In this document: piece after piece, positions 27,099 to 35,274 of the stretch
Layout of the letters: each line of letters starts with the position of its first letter
How positions within the stretch are numbered: the first letter of the stretch is position 1
Assembly (NCBI RefSeq): GCF_000147335.1
Contig: NC_014501.1
Span: 3,098,300 to 3,162,299 of the forward strand
From: Gloeothece verrucosa PCC 7822
GTDB lineage: Bacteria > Cyanobacteriota > Cyanobacteriia > Cyanobacteriales > Microcystaceae
Direction of reading: 5' to 3'
DNA length: 64,000 nt
Translations under genes and position numbers: made by a program
The notes under the pieces: generated by a model
Database searches by the model: none
What the model was told of the DNA's origin: nothing
What the model saw: the letters and a program-made list of their open reading frames with translations, nothing else

Positions 27099-27803
27099 TT
27101 ACTCCCTCTGTTCGATTTTTTCCCACCATTTTGCCCATAAATCCGGGCGGCGTTCTTTAGTGCGTTCAATTTGTTGCTGTTTGCGCCACTGTTCAATCAA
27201 CTGATGATTTCCTGATCGCAGCACCGCCGGCACTTCCCAATCCCGAAACTTAGCCGGTCTAGTATATTGAGGATAATCTAATAACTCAGTTTCAAAACTT
27301 TCTGCTTTAAGAGACTCTTGTTTGGCCACAGTTCCCGGCAAAAGGCGAACCACGCCGTTAATAATCGTCAGAGCCGGAATTTCGCCACAAGTCAGCACAA
27401 AATCCCCTAAAGACACTTCCCGAGTCACCAGATATTGAGTCACTCGTTCATCTACCCCCTCATAATGACCACAAATCAGCACTAATTGGTCATAATTCGT
27501 GGCTAACTCCTTGAGCAAACATTGAGATAACGGTTGACCTTGAGGAGTCATCAGAATAATTTCTCGACGGGGTAAAACCTCTAAAGATTCAACTGCCGCA
27601 AAAATCGGTTCAGGTTTGAGCAACATTCCCACTCCACCCCCATAAGGCTCATCATCCACACGTCGATGCTTATCGAGGGCAAAATCTCGGGGATTAACTA
27701 AATTAACCCTGGCAATTCCTTTAGCTAAGGCTTTCCCCAACAATCCTGACTCAAGAGGAGAGGCGAAAAAATCAGGGAACAGAGTAATCAGATCAAATCT
27801 CAC
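27099..27803 (-). CDS. trmD: tRNA (guanine37-N1)-methyltransferase TrmD
   Basis: 234-aa knotted SPOUT methyltransferase that makes m1G37 and prevents frameshifting. MRFDLITLFPDFF, YGGGVGMLLKPEPIF, ILMTPQGQPLSQ, LICGHYEGVDERVTQYLVTR and the trefoil-knot region SLGDFVLTCGEIPALTIING are all typical. GTG at 27803 is the start. Confidence 0.96.
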   Translation of the reverse strand: MRFDLITLFPDFFASPLESGLLGKALAKGIARVNLVNPRDFALDKHRRVDDEPYGGGVGMLLKPEPIFAAVESLEVLPRREIILMTPQGQPLSQCLLKELATNYDQLVLICGHYEGVDERVTQYLVTREVSLGDFVLTCGEIPALTIINGVVRLLPGTVAKQESLKAESFETELLDYPQYTRPAKFRDWEVPAVLRSGNHQLIEQWRKQQQIERTKERRPDLWAKWWEKIEQRE

Positions 27804-28173
27804 CTAAAACCTCGCAGAACTCTGGTAGCCCATAAGACTAGGTTATTAATTATATATTAATAGAGCTTGCATTACCGCAAATGATATTGTTTAATGTTGT
27901 AAGGCTTTTATTAAGTTTTATAAAATGGTAGGTCATTTGACCACAAAACTCCTGACAAGGTGCTACCTTTGGCAGGAAAATTATAGACAGTTGATCTAGA
28001 TTGGTGAGAAACGTTGTTGAGTCAACCCCAAACCTTAATTTATACGCCAGCCAGACGAAGGCAGATTCCATCACGACAGAGCCGAAAATTCTCAACCCCT
28101 ACATTGAGAAAACAAAGCCCTTAACTGATGAAAACTGCACGATTCCTGTGATAATCACCATAAAATATCATTT
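27804..28173. other. 370-base gap upstream of the cyanophycin genes
   Basis: No gene is supported; the short open frames inside lack an RBS and known motifs. It contains the palindrome GGTCA-TT-TGACC at 27931-27942, a possible regulator site, and must include the cphB promoter. Confidence 0.5.
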
Positions 28174-28227
28174 ATGCTCGTAAGCGATATTATGCTCCAA
28201 CTAGAGAAACAAATACAAGAAACCAAA

Positions 28228-29058
28228 ATGCCCCAATCGACAAAAACAGCCATTTTAGTGATTGGCGGTGCTGAAGATAAGGTTCATGGGCGAGAAATCC
28301 TCCATACCTTTTGGAATCGTGCTGGTGGCTCAGAGGCGATTATTGGTATTATCCCTTCAGCATCAAGAGAACCCGTGCTGATTGGCGAACGCTATCAGCG
28401 AATTTTTGAAGAAATGGGAGCGAAATTTGTCAAGGTATTAGATATCCGTGATCGCGCTCAAGGGGAAGACCCCGCCTTTCAAGAATACGTGGAGGAATGT
28501 ACAGGCATTTTCTTAACCGGCGGAGATCAGTTAAGATTATGCGGCTTATTAGCTGATACCCCGTTAATGGAACGCATTCGCCAACGGGTACAATTAGGAG
28601 AGATGAGTATAGCTGGCACCAGTGCCGGAGCGGCAGTAATGGGTCATCACATGATAGCTGGTGGCAGTAGTGGAGAATGTCCCAATCGCGCCTTAGTGGA
28701 TATGGCTATGGGATTGGCAATCATTCCTGAAGTCATTGTCGATCAACACTTCCACAATCGTAACCGTATGTCTCGTTTGCTCAGTGCGATTTCAGGATAT
28801 CCTGAAAGATTAGGCATAGGAATAGATGAAGACACTTGTGCTTTATTTGAAAAAGATGGAACAATTCAAGTAATCGGCCGGGGAACTGTTACCATTGTGG
28901 ATGCAAGAGAAATGTCTTACACCAATCAAGCCGAAGTAGGAACGTCAGATCCTCTTAGCCTTCACAACTTGCGGATACATATCCTATCCTATGGAGACTG
29001 TTATCATATGTATCAGCATCAAGCTATTGCTAAAAACGAACAAAATCTAAATCTCTAA
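28228..29058 (+). CDS. cphB: Cyanophycinase
   Basis: Serine exopeptidase (family S51) that degrades the storage polymer cyanophycin to beta-Asp-Arg dipeptides. The core begins MPQSTKTAILVIGGAEDKVH; the nucleophile Ser lies in AGTSAGAAVMGHHM, and DQHFHNRNRMSRLL holds the conserved His region. GIIPSASREP and FLTGGDQLRLCGLL are further family blocks. The start is placed at ATG 28228, which gives the usual 276-aa protein; ATGs at 28174 and 28192 are possible but extend beyond family homologues. It precedes cphA by 98 bases, the usual cphB-cphA order. Confidence 0.93.
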   Translation: MPQSTKTAILVIGGAEDKVHGREILHTFWNRAGGSEAIIGIIPSASREPVLIGERYQRIFEEMGAKFVKVLDIRDRAQGEDPAFQEYVEECTGIFLTGGDQLRLCGLLADTPLMERIRQRVQLGEMSIAGTSAGAAVMGHHMIAGGSSGECPNRALVDMAMGLAIIPEVIVDQHFHNRNRMSRLLSAISGYPERLGIGIDEDTCALFEKDGTIQVIGRGTVTIVDAREMSYTNQAEVGTSDPLSLHNLRIHILSYGDCYHMYQHQAIAKNEQNLNL

Positions 29059-29156
29059 AAAATTGTTCATCACGAACAGTTGAGAGAACCTCGCAAAAGA
29101 GACAATAACAAACGGCTTCTTCTTGCTTCCGAATTCGGATCATTGAGTTTATCTAT

Positions 29157-31796
29157 ATGAAAATCCTCAAAACTCAGACCCTACGTGGGCCCAACTATTG
29201 GAGTATTCGACGCAACAAGCTCATCATCATGCGCCTAGACTTGGAAGATTTGGCCGAGAAGCCCTCTAACCAAATTCCGGGTTTCTACGAAGGATTAGTA
29301 GAGGTGTTGCCAAGTCTAGTAGAGCATTTTTGTTCTCCAGGGCGACGGGGTGGTTTTTTAGAGAGAGTGCGAGAGGGCACTTATATGGGGCATATTGTGG
29401 AACATGTAGCCCTAGAATTGCAAGAATTAGCGGCAATGCCAGTAGGATTTGGTCGTACCCGAGAAACCTCAACCCCCGGGGTCTATAATGTGGTTTATGA
29501 ATATGTCGAAGAACAAGCGGGACGCTATGCCGGACGAGCGGCAGTCAGACTTTGTCGCTCAATCGTCGATACCGGAACCTATGCCGCCGAAGAATTAGCC
29601 CAAGATTTAGCCGATATTAAAGACCTCCATGCTAACGCCGCCCTAGGTCCTTCGACAGAAACCATTATCACTGAAGCCGAAGCCCGAAAAATCCCTTGGA
29701 TTCTCCTGAGCGCCCGGGCAATGGTACAACTCGGTTATGGGATCTACCAAAAACGAATACAAGCAACCCTAACCACTTCTTCGGGAATCTTAGCGGTAGA
29801 ACTGGCCTGTGATAAAGAAGGCACCAAAACTATCCTCCAAGATGCCGGTATCCCCGTACCCAAGGGAACAGTCATTCAATATTTGGATGAATTAGAAGAG
29901 GCAATCAAAGATGTGGGAGGCTACCCTATTGTCATTAAGCCGCTAGATGGAAATCACGGACGAGGAATCACCATTGATATCAATAGTTGGGAACAAGCAG
30001 AAGAAGCTTATGACCTCGCTAGTGCGGCATCAAAAAACCGCTCTGTGATTATAGAACGTTACTACAAAGGAAGCGATCACCGAATATTAGTAATTAACGG
30101 CAAATTGATAGCGGTAGCAGAACGAATACCCGCCCGAGTTATTGGCGATGGACACTCCACCATTCAACAACTAATCGAGATCACCAATCAAGACCCCAAC
30201 CGAGGCGAAGGTCACGATAAAGTGTTGACCAAAATAACCGTTGATAAAACCTCCCTAGGAGTATTATCCCGCCAAGGATATACATTAGAAAGTGTGCTAA
30301 AAGAAGGGGAAATTGCCTATCTACGAGCAACCGCGAACTTAAGTACCGGCGGCATAGCCATAGACCGCACCGACGATATTCACCCCGAAAACATCTGGAT
30401 TGCCGAACGAGTGGCGAAAACCATCGGTTTAGACATTGCCGGGCTAGATGTGGTAACCCCAGATATCACCAGACCCCTACGGGAAATGGACGGAGTAGTA
30501 GTAGAAGTCAATGCCGCCCCCGGATTCAGGATGCACGTAGCCCCTAGCCAGGGATTGCCGCGTAATGTAGCCGCCCCAGTGCTAGATATGTTATTCCCCC
30601 CGGGAACCCCTTTTAGAGTTCCTATCATCTCCATCACCGGCACCAACGGGAAAACCACCACAACCCGCTTAACGGCTCATATTTATCGACAAACCGGTAA
30701 AGTCGTCGGTTATACCACCACTGACGGGGTTTATGTGGGAGAGTTTTTGGTAGAAAAAGGCGATAATACCGGGCCTTATAGTGCCAGCATGATTCTCAAA
30801 GACCCCACCGTAGAAATCGCTGTATTAGAAACGGCTAGAGGGGGAATTCTTCGCTCAGGATTAGCCTTTGAGACTTGTGATATCGGTGTGGTTTTAAATG
30901 TGGCAGCCGATCACTTGGGAATCGGTGATATCGAAACGGTTGAACAAATGGCTAAAGTAAAAAGCGTTGTCGCAGAAATTGTCAACGCAGATGGCTATGC
31001 GGTTCTCAATGCCGATGATCCCTTAGTGGCCCAGATGGCCAAACGGGTCAAAGGAAAAGTGGCCTATTTCTCCATGAACCCTGAAAACCCCATTATTCAT
31101 GACCACGTGCGTCGCAATGGATTAGCGGCTGTGTATGAAAACGGCTACCTCTCGATTATGGAAGGAAAATGGACCCTACGAGTGGAAGAGGCCAAAAATG
31201 TGCCCGTGACGATGGGAGGAATGGCACCCTTTATGATCGCTAATGCTTTAGCCGCTTGTCTAGCCGCTTTTGCTCATGGAGTTGATATAGAAATGATTCG
31301 CCAAGGGGTAAGAACCTTTAAACCCTCGGCAGCGCAAACTCCCGGACGGATGAATCTATTTAATTTAGGGTCTTATCATGCTTTAGTGGATTATGCCCAT
31401 AATCCGGCCGGATATGAAGCAGTGGGCGGTTTTGTTCGCAATTGGCAGGGAGAACGCTTAGGCGTTGTCGGCGGACCGGGAGATCGTCGAGATGAGGATT
31501 TGATTCTTTTAGGACAATTAGCCGCGCAAATGTTTGACCGTATTATTGTTAAGGAAGATGACGATACTCGGGGTAGAGAGAGAGGAGAAGTGGCTGATTT
31601 AATTGTCAAGGGAATTATTCAAGAAAATCCTAATTTACGTTATGATGTTATCCTCAACGAAGTGACAGCAATTGAAGAGGGTTTAAATCAAGTACAACGC
31701 AATGGATTAGTGGTTATTTTTCCCGAAACGGTTACTCGTACTATTTCTTTAATTAAGAAACGCAACCCCATTTCCGATAATGGCTTAGGGGGTTAA
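29157..31796 (+). CDS. cphA: Cyanophycin synthetase
   Basis: 879-aa, polymerises Asp and Arg to cyanophycin with ATP. The N-terminal domain starts MKILKTQTLRGPNYWSIRRN; an ATP-grasp domain (about 220-480) contains YPIVIKPLDGNHGRGITIDI; a Mur ligase-like domain has the P-loop ITGTNGKTTTTRL (GTNGKTTT at 495-502), the LETARGGILRSG block and VDYAHNPAGYEAV. These make the two active sites that add Asp and Arg. Full-length; C-terminus ENPNLRYDVILNEVTAIEEGL. With cphB it forms a nitrogen-reserve module, in keeping with nitrogen-fixing lifestyle. Confidence 0.97.
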   Translation: MKILKTQTLRGPNYWSIRRNKLIIMRLDLEDLAEKPSNQIPGFYEGLVEVLPSLVEHFCSPGRRGGFLERVREGTYMGHIVEHVALELQELAAMPVGFGRTRETSTPGVYNVVYEYVEEQAGRYAGRAAVRLCRSIVDTGTYAAEELAQDLADIKDLHANAALGPSTETIITEAEARKIPWILLSARAMVQLGYGIYQKRIQATLTTSSGILAVELACDKEGTKTILQDAGIPVPKGTVIQYLDELEEAIKDVGGYPIVIKPLDGNHGRGITIDINSWEQAEEAYDLASAASKNRSVIIERYYKGSDHRILVINGKLIAVAERIPARVIGDGHSTIQQLIEITNQDPNRGEGHDKVLTKITVDKTSLGVLSRQGYTLESVLKEGEIAYLRATANLSTGGIAIDRTDDIHPENIWIAERVAKTIGLDIAGLDVVTPDITRPLREMDGVVVEVNAAPGFRMHVAPSQGLPRNVAAPVLDMLFPPGTPFRVPIISITGTNGKTTTTRLTAHIYRQTGKVVGYTTTDGVYVGEFLVEKGDNTGPYSASMILKDPTVEIAVLETARGGILRSGLAFETCDIGVVLNVAADHLGIGDIETVEQMAKVKSVVAEIVNADGYAVLNADDPLVAQMAKRVKGKVAYFSMNPENPIIHDHVRRNGLAAVYENGYLSIMEGKWTLRVEEAKNVPVTMGGMAPFMIANALAACLAAFAHGVDIEMIRQGVRTFKPSAAQTPGRMNLFNLGSYHALVDYAHNPAGYEAVGGFVRNWQGERLGVVGGPGDRRDEDLILLGQLAAQMFDRIIVKEDDDTRGRERGEVADLIVKGIIQENPNLRYDVILNEVTAIEEGLNQVQRNGLVVIFPETVTRTISLIKKRNPISDNGLGG

Positions 31797-31810
31797 ATTA
31801 GACTTATTCG

Positions 31811-31873
31811 GTAGGGTGGGCAATGTAGATCACCTTTGATAAAGATAATAAGAGTATCTATTATTGCCTACCA
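31811..31873. repeat. Palindromic repeat, copy B (complete)
   Basis: Begins GTAGGGTGGGCAATGTAG and ends ATTATTGCCTACCA; terminal inverted repeats match copy A. It lies between cphA and the convergent DUF1835 gene. Confidence 0.65.
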
Positions 31874-31890
31874 AATCTATTCATTATGGT

Positions 31891-32895
31891 CTAATCAGAT
31901 TTTAATTGATGATTTTGTTCATCCCATCGCCATAGATGGGTTTTATTTTGTAAATGTACCCCTCCTTTCCAGCAATCTATCCCATTAATATTAATCCAAT
32001 CAGTTTGACCTTTTAAAACATTACGTCCGCTAGAAGTTAACTGAACTTTTTGTCTTAAAAATTCTTCTTTTGTTGGACATTGCCAAGGAAAAGCAAGCAA
32101 TTCTCTATCAACTCCTATTAATAAAGGGTCATCACTTGAGGATAATTGATAAAGATAATTCCAAACATCAATATCACCCGGAAAAAAATAATCTTCAATA
32201 TCGATATTTTGCCTAAATATTTCTGAAAAAGATTTAATTCCTGTTTCTACAGCAGAAAGAATTTGTTTTTGAGTTCGGGAAAGTCCATTAAATATTGAGG
32301 GGAAATCTTCTAAATATCTCGTGAGGGCATTTCTCAAAAAAGGTAAAGCATTAATATCTCTTTTAAGAAACTCTTCAATAGCACTGGGATTCGGTGAACA
32401 AAAAGCCACCCAAGCAGAAGCGGCTAATAATAATTGTTCGGTTGATACGGGTTGTCGGGTTTCGTAAAGAGAGCGCATCTGTTCAGGATTTAACTGTCCT
32501 AAACCTTTGAATGATTCAATACCTGGAAAATGATTAATACAAATTAAACTCAGTTCGGTTGAGTCTAAACTTTGTTTTTGAAACCAATTTAGGATTTGAA
32601 TCAGTTGTAGTTGGTCATATAAATCATGTTCAAACCAAAGAATTATATGAGAGTATTTGTGAAAATTGGCTAAGGTTTCATCTCTAGTGATAAACTGAGT
32701 TAAAACCTCTTCTTTTGTTACCCAACCGTTCCACTGAGCAAGAAATTCTGCTCTAACATTAAGCAGTTCAAAGGATGATAAGGCGGCAGGAACAGGCCCT
32801 TCATAGAGCATATCTCGCCAAGCTAAAATGTCTCCAGGTAAGCCGGTTTGTTTGATTAGATTGGCGGCGCAATCACCATTTGTTATATGCAGCAT
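31891..32895 (-). CDS. DUF1835 domain protein
   Basis: 334 aa. The N-terminus MLHITNGDCAANLIKQTGLP and ILAWRDMLYEGPVP are the hallmarks of DUF1835; FEHDLYDQLQLIQILNWF and CINHFPGIESFKGLGQLNPE follow, then a C-terminal winged-helix-like region (GLSRTQKQILSAVETGIKSF, LTSSGRNVLKG). The biochemical role of DUF1835 is not established. Single gene, downstream of a convergent cphA. Confidence 0.8.
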   Translation of the reverse strand: MLHITNGDCAANLIKQTGLPGDILAWRDMLYEGPVPAALSSFELLNVRAEFLAQWNGWVTKEEVLTQFITRDETLANFHKYSHIILWFEHDLYDQLQLIQILNWFQKQSLDSTELSLICINHFPGIESFKGLGQLNPEQMRSLYETRQPVSTEQLLLAASAWVAFCSPNPSAIEEFLKRDINALPFLRNALTRYLEDFPSIFNGLSRTQKQILSAVETGIKSFSEIFRQNIDIEDYFFPGDIDVWNYLYQLSSSDDPLLIGVDRELLAFPWQCPTKEEFLRQKVQLTSSGRNVLKGQTDWININGIDCWKGGVHLQNKTHLWRWDEQNHQLKSD

Positions 32896-32935
32896 ATATT
32901 CTCGGCGGAATTAGTATATAGATACTATAGCCGAA

Positions 32936-32982
32936 GTGATAACCTTTGTTCAAGATTTAGGAGCATCTGATATTGCCCACCA
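32936..32982. repeat. Palindromic repeat, copy C (right part)
   Basis: AACCTTTGTTCAAGATTTAG, then CATCTGATATTGCCCACCA: matches the right part of the repeat family; the GTAGGGTGGG left end is not present. Confidence 0.5.
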
Positions 32983-33018
32983 AAATCCTATAATTGGGGT
33001 AAAATTAATCATAAAAAT

Positions 33019-33499
33019 ATGAAAACTGACAGTATTTTTTATCGTTTATTTCAGGAATAGAGTTAAGCGTATTTATTTAGATGAACTCGGAGAAGCCGCA
33101 GAATCATCTTTAGGGGTAGGAGTTGTTAAGCTAGTAATAGAATCTGAGGAAAACTTGGGGCAAAAGGCTAGGGCGTTAGTCCAACAAGCTAAACAACAGT
33201 TAACCGAGGAAGCGGTTAAACGCAATTTTATTGATTTAGTTGAAACAATTTTAGTTTACAAATTACCTGGTAAAACTTGGGAGGAAGTTAAAGCTATGTT
33301 TGGGTTAGAAGAGTTAAAACAAACTAGAGTTTATCAAGATGGCTATCAAGAAGGACAGCAAGCCGCTAAACTGGAACTGATAGGCGGCTTAGTCAAGGAA
33401 GGTTTAAGTATCGAACAAATTGCTAGAGTGTTACAGTTGCCTGTAGAGGTGGTACAACAAGAAGCACAAAAAGCCGCATCTACTTCAGATAATTCTTAA
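33019..33499 (+). pseudogene. Rpn-family nuclease remnant with internal deletion
   Basis: The first frame at ATG 33019 reads MKTDSIFYRLFQE then TAG; this is the canonical N-terminus of cyanobacterial Rpn-family (PD-(D/E)XK, DUF4351/transposase-like) proteins. The sequence then changes frame and reads NRVKRIYLDELGEAAESSLG, a later part of the same family, continuing in an open frame through FIDLVETILVYKLPGKTWEE and the helical C-terminus GLSIEQIARVLQLPVEVVQQ. About 130-180 residues holding the nuclease core are missing, so the locus is dead as a nuclease. A C-terminal piece could start at TTG 33155. Palindromic repeat fragments flank it. Confidence 0.75.
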
Positions 33500-33553
33500 A
33501 AAATAGACCTCTCCCCCTACCCCTATTCTACAGAAGGGGAAAAAGTGGAAGTA

Positions 33554-33600
33554 GTAGGGTGGGCAATGTAGACAACCTTTGCTCAAGATTTAGTATCATC
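33554..33600. repeat. Palindromic repeat, copy D (left part)
   Basis: GTAGGGTGGGCAATGTAGAC, then AACCTTTGCTCAAGATTTAG: left part of the family, sharing AACCTTTG(T/C)TCAAGATTTAG with copy C; no right terminus follows. Confidence 0.55.
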
Positions 33601-33656
33601 AATTTTTATTCCAAGCATAACAGGGTATATTATAAGTATGAGTTTCTAGTCATACC

Positions 33657-33881
33657 ATGCAGTCGCAAAAAATATCAATTTCTTTGCCACCTTCTTTACT
33701 GACATTTATTGAGGATTATAAAGTAGCAAAAGGATGTCAATCTCGCTCTCAAGTTATCTTAGAGGCATTGGAATTATTACAGGAAAGAGAATTAGAACAA
33801 GCTTATCGAGAAGCGTCTTTTGAAGTTGAGGATGCTTGGGAGGTAACGGTAGGGGATGGGCTAAAAGATGAGACGTGGTGA
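33657..33881 (+). CDS. mazE: MazE-like ribbon-helix-helix antitoxin
   Basis: 74 aa. QKISISLPPSLLTFIEDYKV, then KGCQSRSQVILEALELL form an RHH DNA-binding fold; the acidic C-terminal tail (AYREASFEVEDAWEVTVGDG) would bind the toxin. The stop overlaps the toxin start by 14 bases, the normal antitoxin-first arrangement. Autoregulation of the pair by the RHH domain is typical of the family. Confidence 0.85.
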   Translation: MQSQKISISLPPSLLTFIEDYKVAKGCQSRSQVILEALELLQERELEQAYREASFEVEDAWEVTVGDGLKDETW

Positions 33882-34206
33882 AATCTATTATGCTAACCTT
33901 AGTCCGGTTATCGGTTCAGAAATTGCTAAAAATCGTCCAGTATTAATAATTAGTAATGATATTAATAACCGTGCGGCTTCTACAGTAACGATTTTACCAA
34001 TGACCTCAAATGTAGAGAGAGTTTATCCGTTTGAGGTGTTAGTATTGCCATCAGACAGTAATTTACCAAAACCGTCTAAAGTTCAGGCGCAACAGATACG
34101 AACAATTTCCAAACAGCGTATTCAAGGTGATGTAGTGGGTAGTTTAAGTGAGCAATTAATGCAGTCAGTAGATAGTGCTATCAAATTGCATTTGGCACTT
34201 TTATAA
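33868..34206 (+). CDS. mazF: MazF/PemK-family endoribonuclease toxin
   Basis: 112 aa. RRGEIYYANLSPVIGSEIAK, NRPVLIISNDINNRAAST, then TILPMTSN and KPSKVQAQQIRTISKQRI are the MazF/PemK signatures, including the catalytic Arg and Thr-type positions of the family. It is an mRNA-cleaving toxin neutralised by the upstream RHH protein. Appears intact. Its cut site cannot be inferred. Confidence 0.92.
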   Translation: MRRGEIYYANLSPVIGSEIAKNRPVLIISNDINNRAASTVTILPMTSNVERVYPFEVLVLPSDSNLPKPSKVQAQQIRTISKQRIQGDVVGSLSEQLMQSVDSAIKLHLALL

Positions 34207-34281
34207 GATTACTTACTTTCTAGAAAAACTTGCTCAAAAGATGTCTTGATTAACGATATCCCCAAATTTTTTCTCTCTAAT

Positions 34282-35274
34282 ATGTTTTCAGTAATTAAAT
34301 CTTCAGAATATGGACGTATAGGACAACTTACTAACAAGGAAAAAAACTTTTCTACTCCTCTTCTGTTTCCAGTAGTTTGTCTAGTAACTGGAACAACAGC
34401 AAGAGGAGGAGGTTTGTGGAAATATGTTCTACAAGCTGATCAGGCTAATGGTTTATTGCGCCGTAATTTGCCAGTTATGTCTCAAGTTCTTCATTTTTTA
34501 GATTTTGCTCCTAACAATTTTAAATCAGTGGAAAAATGGCGTAAGCTAGGGATCAAGCAACGTTACTTTGAAGATGTTGTGCCTCAAATCAAGTACGAAG
34601 CACCCTTATTTCTTGATTCAGGAGGTTTTCAATTGCTTTCAAAAAAAAGCATAGATTTATCTGCTTATAATTTATCTCTTGAAGGCAGCAAGGGTTATCA
34701 ATCAATTTTGCGCTTACAGGAGGAATTTGGCGGCGATATAATAGCTACTTTAGATTATCCTCTTCCCCCAAAATTAATTAAATCTGAAGCAGAAGATCGC
34801 ATGAATAGAAGCTTAGAGAATGCTGTTAAATCTGCTTATACACTTCAAAAAAATCAAGATTGGTCGCCTTTTTTATATGTGGCTGTACACGGACAAACTC
34901 GTGAAAGTATAGGCGATTATGTTCAGCAAATATTTGAAAAATTTAAGAGAAAAAAAAAATTAAAAGATTATCGTTTTGGTTTAGCAGTTGGTTCTTTAGT
35001 TCCTTTGCGTGGGGCACATAAATATGAAATAATAATCAATTTAATTAGAGGATTAAAAGAAAATATTCCTCATAAGCAGCGTTCTAATATTCCTATTCAT
35101 GTATTTGGTATAACAGGTACTCTGATTCCTATTTTGGCTTATTTAGGAATAGATACTTTTGATTCTAGCACCTATATTCAAGAGGCTAAATCTTTAAGGT
35201 ACTTAGAACCGAACACTAGAGTTAATAAACCTATTCTTGAGGTGGAATTTGTTCTGCCACCCCTGATACTTTAA
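34282..35274 (+). CDS. dpdA: DpdA-like tRNA-guanine transglycosylase homologue
   Basis: 330 aa from ATG 34282 (TTG 34246 possible). A TGT-type barrel: LFLDSGGFQLLSKKS holds the first catalytic Asp, IIATLDYPLPPKLI the substrate region, FGLAVGSLVPLRGAHKYE the GLAVG loop, and GIDTFDSSTYIQEAKSLRYL the second catalytic Asp. The FDSSTY form, in place of bacterial TGT FD(C)VLPTR, points to DpdA, the enzyme that puts 7-deazaguanine bases into DNA in dpd islands, rather than a tRNA enzyme (family knowledge). No C-terminal zinc motif of tRNA TGTs is seen before the stop. Downstream lies a helicase remnant; other dpd genes are absent from the window. Confidence 0.7.
   Translation: MFSVIKSSEYGRIGQLTNKEKNFSTPLLFPVVCLVTGTTARGGGLWKYVLQADQANGLLRRNLPVMSQVLHFLDFAPNNFKSVEKWRKLGIKQRYFEDVVPQIKYEAPLFLDSGGFQLLSKKSIDLSAYNLSLEGSKGYQSILRLQEEFGGDIIATLDYPLPPKLIKSEAEDRMNRSLENAVKSAYTLQKNQDWSPFLYVAVHGQTRESIGDYVQQIFEKFKRKKKLKDYRFGLAVGSLVPLRGAHKYEIIINLIRGLKENIPHKQRSNIPIHVFGITGTLIPILAYLGIDTFDSSTYIQEAKSLRYLEPNTRVNKPILEVEFVLPPLIL

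Noticed and set aside
28001..28183. 60-aa plus-strand ORF before cphB
   Set aside because: No RBS, no domain pattern, and it overlaps the cphB upstream region; looks like chance.
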